63,842 nt of DNA, taken from the NCBI GenBank assembly GCA_024680915.1, contig JAILBN010000071.1, positions 1 to 63,842 on the forward strand, written 5' to 3'. Positions 45,478 to 53,256 of this stretch are shown here, one piece after another. The translations under genes were made by a program, and so were the position numbers. This DNA is from Treponemataceae bacterium. Its GTDB lineage: Bacteria; Spirochaetota; Spirochaetia; Treponematales; Treponemataceae. Position 1 is the stretch's first letter. The number at the start of each line of letters is the position of its first letter. Under the pieces are notes generated by a model, which was given only the letters and a program-made list of their open reading frames with translations, did not search any database and was not told where the DNA came from.

Positions 45478-45483
45478 TCTGAC

Positions 45484-46434
45484 ATGAAAAGAACAATAGC
45501 AGTTATCCTTATTTTTACCATAATGTTAACAGCTGTAAACGCAGTGACACAATCAGAACTTGACTCAAGTCTTAGAACTTTTGCAGAACAAGTTGCTGAT
45601 TTTGTTCCAAGATCTTCTGCCGGTACAAATTTTTGGGCAGATGCACACATTGGAAATCTCTTTCCACTGAATGGGTTACCCCATTTAGGAGCAGGTCTTT
45701 CAGTAAGCGGCTCTCTGATACCTACAGCTTTCATGAAAACTTTTTCACAAGCCTTCTCCGACCCAGTGAACACATGGGAATCCTTCCCTCTTCCAGCTAT
45801 GTCATTTGATGCCCGTGTCGGAGGAATTATACTTCCCTTTGATATCGGCGCACATGTGATGGTTCTCGATGACTTTGAAGATGAACTTTTAGGTGTAAGT
45901 GTAACTATAGATACTTGTTTAGAAGCTGGTGCTGATCTCCGTTTCGCCATACTCCAGGAAGGTGTTGTTTTACCAGCCCTCTCCATTGGGGTCGGATACA
46001 CTTATTCGAAAGGAGACTTCTCCTTCACATCAAAGTCAATCACGGACGTTAGTAATATTCTTTCTTCAAGCCAAGCTTCCGTCACTACTTATATCGAATA
46101 TGAAACTACCATATATACTGCTACAGCACAGCTCTCAAAGAAAATACTCCTTCTGACTCCATTCGTAGGTGCAAGGGCAATTGCTCAGGACGGAACCTAC
46201 AGATACGGTGGAGGTTATCAGAATATAGAGGGGAATAGAAACAACCTGAGTTTGTCTACAATCACCAAAACATTCTCCTTTGATGACTTGCAAGACAGCT
46301 TGAGTAAGTTAAAATACAATGTATTCGCCGGTGTAGGTTTAGATTTCTTAATTATCCAGACTACAGTGGGTGCAAGTTATGACTTTACAGACGAATCTTG
46401 GTCCGGCTCAGTAAGTCTTCACGTAAAAATATAA
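45484..46434 (+). CDS. Treponemal-type outer membrane beta-barrel protein
   Basis: The 316-residue protein has a clear signal peptide (KRTIAVILIFTIMLTAVNA, cleavage near 20), then glycine- and aromatic-rich alternating strands (VGGIILPFDIGAHVMVL, SIGVGYTYSKGDFSF, TTVGASYDFTDESW) and ends VSLHVKI, compatible with a small outer membrane barrel. There is no specific family signature that I recognise. A perfect GGAGG site precedes the ATG. It is monocistronic, with its own promoter and a bidirectional terminator after it. Function unknown; adhesin or porin are possibilities. Confidence 0.65.
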   Translation: MKRTIAVILIFTIMLTAVNAVTQSELDSSLRTFAEQVADFVPRSSAGTNFWADAHIGNLFPLNGLPHLGAGLSVSGSLIPTAFMKTFSQAFSDPVNTWESFPLPAMSFDARVGGIILPFDIGAHVMVLDDFEDELLGVSVTIDTCLEAGADLRFAILQEGVVLPALSIGVGYTYSKGDFSFTSKSITDVSNILSSSQASVTTYIEYETTIYTATAQLSKKILLLTPFVGARAIAQDGTYRYGGGYQNIEGNRNNLSLSTITKTFSFDDLQDSLSKLKYNVFAGVGLDFLIIQTTVGASYDFTDESWSGSVSLHVKI

Positions 46435-46453
46435 ACACACAATATAAAGCAAG

Positions 46454-46486
46454 AAAAATGCTCTTCGTAAGAAGAGCATTTTTTTT
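46454..46486. terminator. Bidirectional terminator
   Basis: ATGCTCTT (46458-46465) and AAGAGCAT (46472-46479) form an 8-bp stem around CGTAAG, flanked by A-run and T-run, so it serves both the plus-strand outer membrane protein gene and the end of the flagellar operon. The stop codon of the 46485 gene lies in the T-run. Confidence 0.88.
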
Positions 46487-47066
46487 ACCCATACATATCT
46501 ATTATCATTCTGATTTCTGTAAGGGAAACGGAAAGCTTTTCCGCGATATGTTCTGGATCAAGCCCCAGCTTCCATAGCTCAACAACTTTTTCCTTGATAG
46601 GTTTGTTGTTTGCCACAAGACTGTCTGAAGCTCTTATTTTCAAGCTTTCTTCTTCTGTTTTTATTTCATGAGTAGCAGATGAGGATACAGTATTATCGAT
46701 ATAACGGGAAACAACATTTTCCATTGAATAAACTGGTGACTGAAAATACATATCCGGGGAATTCTTTGTTTGCTCAATTGTTTTCAAAGCTTCCTCTTCT
46801 TTCTTTTGTCTTTTCTCTTCTCTTTTTGCTGTTTTTATACGGCGGTCCGCAGAATCGATAAGTTCTTTTAATGCATTCATTTTATCTTCAATCAAAGATA
46901 AATCCCTGTCTGTTTCCCGGCTTATCTCTATTAAAAGCTTATCAACTTCCTGTCGTATATTCTCAAGTATCTGTTGTGAAGAAAATTTTTTCCTGAAATA
47001 AAAGAACAAGAAAAGCCATAATAATATATTCACAAAACAAGAGATAACGACTAAAATTTCTTCCAT
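46485..47066 (-). CDS. Membrane-anchored coiled-coil protein at the end of the flagellar operon
   Basis: The 193-residue protein has one N-terminal membrane helix (about 3-23), a charged coiled coil (residues 30-100, RRIKTAKREEKRQKKEEEA), a variable linker, and a C-terminal HTH-like segment (VVELWKLGLDPEHIAEKLSV, about 160-180) that resembles the DUF6115/SwrB-type proteins found at the end of flagellar operons in Firmicutes. The resemblance is weak. It is likely inner-membrane bound with its bulk in the cytoplasm. It is the last gene of the flagellar unit, 34 bp after the previous one. Confidence 0.6.
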   Translation of the reverse strand: MEEILVVISCFVNILLWLFLFFYFRKKFSSQQILENIRQEVDKLLIEISRETDRDLSLIEDKMNALKELIDSADRRIKTAKREEKRQKKEEEALKTIEQTKNSPDMYFQSPVYSMENVVSRYIDNTVSSSATHEIKTEEESLKIRASDSLVANNKPIKEKVVELWKLGLDPEHIAEKLSVSLTEIRMIIDMYG

Positions 47067-47100
47067 ATTCTTTTCTTAATTATTCCAAAACAAGATGACT

Positions 47101-47442
47101 TTATCCCTGAACATCTACGATACGTCCTAATCTATGATCTTTTATAGATTCCGTTTTCTGCTCTAACGGTGAAGTAGATTCATCTGTTGTATCCTTCTCC
47201 TTATGTTCTGAAGAATTATCATTATTTTGATTTTTTTTCTGCTGGTTTTTTATACGGACGGTCTCACTTTCATCCTGCGCAGCCTCTTTTACCATTTTTT
47301 CTTTTTCTATCAACTGACGGCTATAATTTTCCTGCTGTACAGAATTCCTAAGCTGAAGCCCCTGCTGTTGAAAAGCTACATTTTTTGAGACATTCTCGAG
47401 CTGAGTATACAATGTCTGCAAATCTATTGGATGTAAAGCCAT
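47101..47442 (-). CDS. Small conserved flagellar-operon protein, unknown function
   Basis: The 113-residue protein has no membrane segment. Its N-terminal half is helical and Gln-rich (LYTQLENVSKNVAFQQQGLQ), the middle (residues 60-90) is disordered Lys/Asn/Glu-rich sequence, and the C terminus is DHRLGRIVDVQG, a short ending like the GxxxDIxG tails of small proteins beside flagellar genes in other bacteria. A strong AAGGAG site precedes the ATG. Its position in the motility operon suggests a motility role, but nothing in the sequence shows which. Confidence 0.6.
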   Translation of the reverse strand: MALHPIDLQTLYTQLENVSKNVAFQQQGLQLRNSVQQENYSRQLIEKEKMVKEAAQDESETVRIKNQQKKNQNNDNSSEHKEKDTTDESTSPLEQKTESIKDHRLGRIVDVQG

Positions 47443-47514
47443 ATTACACTCTCCTTACATGACACTGCCGAATTATAAAATCAGCTGCGCTAAAATATTA
47501 ATACAAAAAAAACA

Positions 47515-49485
47515 TCAACCAGCATAACCATCTGGGGTGCGTTTCAAATCTTCCGCAGTAGGTGGTTCATACTTTCCATGACGAACAAAGCCATTCTCAA
47601 GATAGAATGTAACGGCTTTTGTATCGTTTCTGATTTCTTCTTTTACATCCCGGATGTAAATCTTGACTCCGGCATAAACAGTTCCTGAAGCAGAGACTTT
47701 GCCGATAATTTTCAATTCCCTCAAGTGCTGCTGAATCTGTTGTATTTCTTCTGTCATTACCTCAGATTCATTCTCTATTTCATTTTTACGTATAATTGAA
47801 TTCTTAAGATTCTCTTCTTTTTCATGGGGCAAAGTTTTTCTTACCTTCTTGATATTCTCAAGCGTCTGAATATTTAAATCAAGTTCATCAAGCTCTCTTG
47901 TCAAGGAATCCTGCTTAGAGAGTAACTCATCCAGTCTCAATTTTGCCCTAGGATCAAAGCCGACCTCAAGAACAGTCTCACTACCTCCACCATTACTACC
48001 TATAGTCTTCGTGTAGATTTCTTCTGTAGCAAATAAGTGACCACCAATAATTGAAGCTCTTTTTCCTTGCAATATAATTTTTTTATTACAGGTTACGTTG
48101 GAATTAATAATACCGTCAGTAACAATGACATATTCTTCCACATCAACTTTCGTATTCTGAATGAACTTCGCCCATAAGGATTTACCAGCCCGAACGTAAC
48201 CTTCATCACGTCCCATTACACCGAGAGAAACTATAACATCACCATCAGCTTCTATGATGCTTTTACCGACAGTTCCATATACTTCAATATTACCAGAAGC
48301 CTTGACTTCGAAACCATCCTCCACATTCCCTTTAACGATTACAGTTCCAAGGAATTTAATATTGCCTGTCTTCAAAGATACGCCGTCGACTTCCATAATA
48401 GGTTCAACATGTATTTTATCACCTATCAAAAGGACCTGACCATTTGTCTGAGCGATGATAGTCCTGCCATCACTGTCAACAGCGACATTTTTTCCTAGGG
48501 GCATCGGTATGTCTTTACCATTCTTTGCTTCCAGATATCGCCCGAATATGGTTTTGCCAGATTTTCCCCGCTCTGCCAGCATTTTCTGAGCCAAGGGTTG
48601 TCCCTCAACAACATTTTGGATAAGGTTTAACTCTTTGAAATTGACCTGTCCGTTAGCAGCTTCATTCAATTTTAACTTAGAACGGTCTGTCTCAAAATTG
48701 TAGGCTATATATGCATCACGACCATCCACCGGCATAATTGCCTCTGCGACGACACAAGGAACGCCATAAATAGGCATATCAACGAATTCTTCGATTTTCT
48801 TTTTACTGATACCAGCCACAATTCCCTGTGTCTGCAATACACGCTCTATCTGTTCTGATGATATTTCAGCTCCACCAATAGCAGGAGACGTAACATTTAT
48901 GGAGGCTTTCATCTCATCATTGGAAATTTCCACAGAAAGAAGTGCATCTGCTGCAGGATTATGCTGATATTGACCGACAGGAACATATTTACCATCAGTT
49001 CCATTCTTTACAAGCTGTTTTACTAAATCTTCCTCAATAAAAACTGTATCAGAGCGTCTCAACCTACCGACGACTTCTGAAAGTTGTACAGGAACTCCTT
49101 TCCCTACAGGAAGAATTACTTTTAGATTAATCTGAGCAGAGAAATAATGGACATAGAAAACTCCGTCTTTATCCACAGGAACATTCTCTTCCTCAATTGC
49201 TTCTCCATCAGAACTGCTCATGTTGTTTTTTATGCTGACTTTCTTTGCTTCTTCGGGATTCTGATATGCACGGATGAACCAGGGCTTCTTCATAATTCCA
49301 AAAACACCTGAAAAACCGGCTTCAAGAACTTCGTACTCAAGATGAACAACCCTGCAATTCAACTGAAGAGCCGCATCTGCAAGAGCTTCTTCAAGAGTAT
49401 CCGCACGCACTTCAACAAAATGAAGTTTTTTATCTTCTTCAAGAGTTTTCCCAAGGTCAGTACGGATTGTTTCAAGCGTGACCAT
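47515..49485 (-). CDS. FapA/DUF342 family protein with Jag-N domain
   Basis: The 656-residue protein starts with a Jag_N-like domain (residues 10-75, SFSGVFG-type region FSGVFGIMKKPWFIRA). It then has the DUF342/FapA region with repeated short beta strands (GNIKFLGTVIVKGNVEDGFEVKA, GNIEVYGTVGKSIIEADGDV, about 370-500) that form a beta-helix, and a coiled coil (520-590). FapA in Vibrio vulnificus links flagellar assembly with sugar-transport control; in other bacteria the family is cytoplasmic. Its place after fliA fits a flagellar assembly role. The ribosome-binding site AGGATGAG is clear. Confidence 0.8.
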   Translation of the reverse strand: MVTLETIRTDLGKTLEEDKKLHFVEVRADTLEEALADAALQLNCRVVHLEYEVLEAGFSGVFGIMKKPWFIRAYQNPEEAKKVSIKNNMSSSDGEAIEEENVPVDKDGVFYVHYFSAQINLKVILPVGKGVPVQLSEVVGRLRRSDTVFIEEDLVKQLVKNGTDGKYVPVGQYQHNPAADALLSVEISNDEMKASINVTSPAIGGAEISSEQIERVLQTQGIVAGISKKKIEEFVDMPIYGVPCVVAEAIMPVDGRDAYIAYNFETDRSKLKLNEAANGQVNFKELNLIQNVVEGQPLAQKMLAERGKSGKTIFGRYLEAKNGKDIPMPLGKNVAVDSDGRTIIAQTNGQVLLIGDKIHVEPIMEVDGVSLKTGNIKFLGTVIVKGNVEDGFEVKASGNIEVYGTVGKSIIEADGDVIVSLGVMGRDEGYVRAGKSLWAKFIQNTKVDVEEYVIVTDGIINSNVTCNKKIILQGKRASIIGGHLFATEEIYTKTIGSNGGGSETVLEVGFDPRAKLRLDELLSKQDSLTRELDELDLNIQTLENIKKVRKTLPHEKEENLKNSIIRKNEIENESEVMTEEIQQIQQHLRELKIIGKVSASGTVYAGVKIYIRDVKEEIRNDTKAVTFYLENGFVRHGKYEPPTAEDLKRTPDGYAG

Positions 49486-49501
49486 AACTCATCCTAACTT
49501 T

Positions 49502-50290
49502 TTATATGATACCCTTTCGGATATTCGTCAATTTAGCCCTAAGACGAAGATTTGCTTTTGTATGCAATTGAGATATACGGGATTCACTGACATTAAGAAC
49601 CTGACCAATTTCCTTAAAAGTCAAATCTTCGTGATAATACAAGACCAAAACCATCTTTTCTTTCTCAGGAAGCTCATTTATCGCATTGATTATGACTCGC
49701 CGAACCTCTTCCCTCTCAACTATAACATCAGGATTCAAAGATGATGGAGATTCTATACTATCTCCGATTGAAACCTTATCAGAATCATCACCTGAATACC
49801 AAACATCATTCAAAGAAAGAACACTTGTTCCTGAAACCTTCATAACAGTCTGTTGAAGCTCAGGTACACTGATACCTAATTCCTCCGCTATCTCTTCATC
49901 CGTTGCCGTTCTACCGAGTCTTGATTCAATACGGACTATCGCATCCTCAATTTCCCTGGATTTTTGACGTATGGAACGTGGAACCCAATCGAGCTGTCGT
50001 AATTCGTCAAGAATCGCACCTCTGATTCGAGTAACAGCGTAAGTTTTGAATTTTACATTTTTCTCGGGATCATATTTATTGATTGCGTCTAGAAGACCGA
50101 ACTGACCGAATCCTACAAGATCATCAAATTCTACACTACCTGGCATCCCAACGGATACTTTTCCCGCGACATATTTTACGAGAGGCATATACTGACGTAT
50201 AAAAGCATCCCTTAGCTGAGGATTCTTTTTTTTCTTGTATTCAAGCCAAAGTTCTTCTTCTGTTTTTTGTTCAAAAGGGGAAGCTGCCAT
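49502..50290 (-). CDS. fliA: Flagellar sigma factor (sigma-28, FliA/WhiG type)
   Basis: This sigma factor directs RNA polymerase to late flagellar and chemotaxis genes. The 262-residue protein has region 2 (RQYMPLVKYVAGKVSVGMPGSVEFDDLVGFGQFGLLDAI), a region 2.4 stretch (FKTYAVTRIRGAILDELRQLDWVPRS), region 3 and a region 4 HTH (LTFKEIGQVLNVSESRISQLHTKA). The start at 50290 is chosen for GAAGG 6 nt upstream; a TTG two codons earlier also exists. The upstream gene ends 3 bp before. No anti-sigma factor FlgM gene is seen here. Confidence 0.94.
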   Translation of the reverse strand: MAASPFEQKTEEELWLEYKKKKNPQLRDAFIRQYMPLVKYVAGKVSVGMPGSVEFDDLVGFGQFGLLDAINKYDPEKNVKFKTYAVTRIRGAILDELRQLDWVPRSIRQKSREIEDAIVRIESRLGRTATDEEIAEELGISVPELQQTVMKVSGTSVLSLNDVWYSGDDSDKVSIGDSIESPSSLNPDVIVEREEVRRVIINAINELPEKEKMVLVLYYHEDLTFKEIGQVLNVSESRISQLHTKANLRLRAKLTNIRKGII

Positions 50291-50292
50291 TT

Positions 50293-51087
50293 TCAACCTT
50301 CACGTTTCAATAATGTTCTTATCGCATCTGCAATTAAAGACGTATCATTTCCTGCAGAAATCTCGGAGCCTTCAGAACCATTCGGGGTTCCTTCGGAAGC
50401 AAAAACACTGTCTTCAATAATGGATGAATCTGACTCAAGAGAATCAGAAACCATACTCTCTATGTCTGGAAGCTCGGATAATGAATCCAATTCTTCAGAA
50501 ACAGATGTTTTCTCAGACATATCATTTTTTGAATCCGTAGAATCTGCTTTCCCCGTAACAGGAATGCTTTTCTGTGCAAGAGGAGTAGGAACGAAAGCTT
50601 CGACCTTTGGTTCTACACCTCTTTTCTCAACTACCAATGACTCTCCACCAGCTGAAGTATTAACCTCAGTTTTTGCAGAATCAAAGACAGCAGCCGGTTT
50701 CTCCTTTACAGGATCAGTTTTCAAAGTTTCCGGAGATTCTTTCAAGGTCTGCCTGTAAGGAAACGCATTAGAAGCAGGAACATGCGTTTGCGAAACATAA
50801 AAATCGGGGGAATTTTCTGTATCCGGAAGAGGCTCCTCCTCAACACGGATATCAACAATGTTACCAGGTGTTGAAGAAGCTTTAGCAGTTAACGTTTCTG
50901 CGGTATTCTCTGATAAAAATTTACGAAACACAAAAGAAACAAGTGCCGCTGTACCACCCGAAACTAACGCAGAAACAACCGCTCGAAGGAAGACGTAGCC
51001 GAAGCTAACATCACCTGTTAGTCCCAGAACAAAAGACAGCAGAAACCCGAAAACAGCTAATATGCCGATGAATTTCAGGTTAATCAT
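50293..51087 (-). CDS. Membrane protein with acidic tail, unknown function
   Basis: The 264-residue protein has two N-terminal membrane helices (about 4-25 and 31-54) and a long cytoplasmic, disordered, Ser/Glu/Asp-rich tail (90-245) with a short conserved-looking end (LIADAIRTLLKREG). No catalytic motif is visible. It lies between flhG and fliA, a position with an uncharacterised gene in other treponemes too, so a motility role is plausible. The tail may bind a partner through its C-terminal helix. Function unknown. Confidence 0.6.
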   Translation of the reverse strand: MINLKFIGILAVFGFLLSFVLGLTGDVSFGYVFLRAVVSALVSGGTAALVSFVFRKFLSENTAETLTAKASSTPGNIVDIRVEEEPLPDTENSPDFYVSQTHVPASNAFPYRQTLKESPETLKTDPVKEKPAAVFDSAKTEVNTSAGGESLVVEKRGVEPKVEAFVPTPLAQKSIPVTGKADSTDSKNDMSEKTSVSEELDSLSELPDIESMVSDSLESDSSIIEDSVFASEGTPNGSEGSEISAGNDTSLIADAIRTLLKREG

Positions 51088-51134
51088 GCAAATCCCCCAC
51101 TAATCAGCTTAAGCCAAAAATAGCATAAGGTCAA

Positions 51135-52013
51135 TCACTTTTTCCCTATTATTTTCCTTAAAAAAGCAGAAAATCCGCCAGAAGGCTTAACTGATGTTTT
51201 GTCAATTCGGCCCACGATATGCTTAATGCACACAGCTGCCTTTGAAGAAGGCTGAGAAATCATAAAAGGTTTCTGCCTTAAAACAGATGAAGTTACCACC
51301 GAATCATCATATATAAACCCAAGATACTCCACAGGGGCATTAAGGAATTGTGCGACGATGGTAATTATTCGTTCAGCGATCCTTTTACCTTCATCTGCAG
51401 AATGAACCTTATTAACAATAAGCTTCATAACAATCTGTGAATTGGAAAATTCTGTCGCAATTATCTTAATTAAACCATATGCATCTGTAATGGCTGTCGG
51501 CTCAGGTGTTGTCACTACATAGGCCTCATCAGCGGCTTCTATAAAACGAAGCACGTTCTCAGAGACTCCAGCACCTGTATCAATTATAATAATATCAAAA
51601 CTTGAAAGAGTTGTGAATTCGTCAGCAAAAAAATCACGCTGCTCATTATTCAGATTCGCGATTGTCGAGAAACCATTGGCCCCGGCTATTATCTGTATGC
51701 CCAGCTCTGTATTCAAGATTATATCTTTCATTTTCTTCTTTTTGTTCAAGACATCCAGAAGATTCGCTTTGGGAGTAATACCAAGCAGAACATTTACGTT
51801 TGCCATACCTAAATCACCATCTATAAGCACGACTTTTTTCCCGGTCTGGGCAAATGCTATGGCAAGGTTTACAGAAATATTAGATTTACCAACTCCACCC
51901 TTTCCGCTGGTAACAGCAATAACACGCGTCTTATGTGTCTGGGAAGGAACAGTATTTGTATTTTTCCCTTCTTTCCCAAGCATAGCTCTTAATTCAGATG
52001 CCTGATCTTCCAT
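51135..52013 (-). CDS. flhG: FlhG (YlxH) MinD-like ATPase
   Basis: FlhG regulates number and site of flagella together with FlhF. The 292-residue protein has the deviant Walker A motif AVTSGKGGVGKSNISVNLA (about residues 33-51), DGDLGMANVNVLLG (switch I), IIIDTGAGVSENV (Walker B region) and TTPEPTAITDAYGLIK, all MinD/FlhG hallmarks. The N-terminal DQASELRAML segment resembles the FlhF-activating helix. The start at 52013 has GGAG 6 nt upstream; ATG codons at 52025 and 52016 are alternatives. It overlaps flhF. Confidence 0.94.
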   Translation of the reverse strand: MEDQASELRAMLGKEGKNTNTVPSQTHKTRVIAVTSGKGGVGKSNISVNLAIAFAQTGKKVVLIDGDLGMANVNVLLGITPKANLLDVLNKKKKMKDIILNTELGIQIIAGANGFSTIANLNNEQRDFFADEFTTLSSFDIIIIDTGAGVSENVLRFIEAADEAYVVTTPEPTAITDAYGLIKIIATEFSNSQIVMKLIVNKVHSADEGKRIAERIITIVAQFLNAPVEYLGFIYDDSVVTSSVLRQKPFMISQPSSKAAVCIKHIVGRIDKTSVKPSGGFSAFLRKIIGKK

Positions 52014-53256
52014 CATCTTCTCCATCAGTATCAGTTACAGAAAATTTCTCTTCAATATGCTCTCTGTCAATTTTAAAACCTTTAAGATGCATAAGTAATT
52101 TAACAACAGTCGCCTTCTCAATATCCCGAGGTACTTTCTGTCCTGTCGTGATAAATGCCACTGACTTGTTTTTCTCATCCAGAACACTTAACAGGTTTCC
52201 AATACAATCAGTCTCATCCAACTTAGTTATTATGACAGATTCGTAGCCGAATATTTCATACTGCTTCATTATTTCTTTCAAATCACTGGCCTTTGTCGAT
52301 GCCATGACTGTCAGGAATACCTCAGAACCAGTTCCTCTCATATCCAGGACTTTTTTCATACGTCCGATACTTTCATAATCCTTTGGACTATAACCGATTG
52401 TGTCTATAATAATAACATCGGTTTTTGTATCGATTCTTGATATTTTTTCTTCAAGTTCACCTGCAATTTCTACAGTATCGACAGGAACTTCCATGATATT
52501 TCCATAGGTCTCGATCTGCTGTCTTGCCGCAATTCTAAAAGTATCGATCGTGATCATATGAACATTCATAGGTCTTTGGACCAAACCATTATTTGCAGGA
52601 CACGTACTATAGGTGGCAGCGATTTTTGCGACTGTGGTAGTCTTTCCGACACCTGTAGGACCAACCAGAATCATCACATGGGGTCTTGTCTTCAGTTCAG
52701 GAATTACAGTATGTACCGACTCTCCGATCCAATCCACTACAGAAGTCTGAACCTCATCAAAATCCTCCAAAGCCTCAAGAGAATACTCTTTTTTTATTCT
52801 ATCAAGAATACCTCTGACAAAATGAGGGGAAAACTCGTTTTCCTCAAGAATATCACGGATTTTTATGATAGTCTCATGTTCTTCTTCTACTCCATGCTTC
52901 ACATCCTTAAGTTCATCCCGAAGATTTTTCATTTCCTCAAGGATAATCTGAAACTGGGAATTTGAAGAAGGCTTATTCTCTTGCAGGATTTTTTTCTTAG
53001 CGCTCTCAAAATCCTCCGGAAGCACATTTTTCTTAACAGCCTGACGAGATGATACTGCAGAATAATCTCCGTTGAAAACGACATAAGTAGCCTGGACCGC
53101 ATTGTGGTTAAACAAGCCTAAAATACCGCCCTTCTTTACTGTTTTCCAATTGATTATTCTATACTGATTTCCATACAGTTGTCTCAACTTAGCAATACAA
53201 CCATCCCGAGAATCTGCAATTACTGTCTGAAAATTATTAGAATTATTAGTCTCCAA
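51994..53256 (-). CDS. flhF: FlhF, signal-recognition-type GTPase for flagellar placement
   Basis: FlhF is an SRP-like GTPase that sets where flagella form. The 420-residue protein has a basic N-terminal domain (1-85), a linker with coiled coil (100-160), and the NG domain with GPTGVGKTTTVAKIAA near residue 195, ITIDTFRIAARQQIETY, DVIIIDTIGYSPKD and ITKLDETD (G4). Gene length and neighbours (flhA upstream, flhG downstream) are as expected. It overlaps flhA by 11 bp. Confidence 0.95.
   Translation of the reverse strand: METNNSNNFQTVIADSRDGCIAKLRQLYGNQYRIINWKTVKKGGILGLFNHNAVQATYVVFNGDYSAVSSRQAVKKNVLPEDFESAKKKILQENKPSSNSQFQIILEEMKNLRDELKDVKHGVEEEHETIIKIRDILEENEFSPHFVRGILDRIKKEYSLEALEDFDEVQTSVVDWIGESVHTVIPELKTRPHVMILVGPTGVGKTTTVAKIAATYSTCPANNGLVQRPMNVHMITIDTFRIAARQQIETYGNIMEVPVDTVEIAGELEEKISRIDTKTDVIIIDTIGYSPKDYESIGRMKKVLDMRGTGSEVFLTVMASTKASDLKEIMKQYEIFGYESVIITKLDETDCIGNLLSVLDEKNKSVAFITTGQKVPRDIEKATVVKLLMHLKGFKIDREHIEEKFSVTDTDGEDDGRSGI

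Noticed and set aside
45468-46001. Minus-strand 177-residue frame opposite the outer membrane protein
   Set aside because: No ribosome-binding site, no motif, and it opposes a gene with signal peptide, promoter and terminator.
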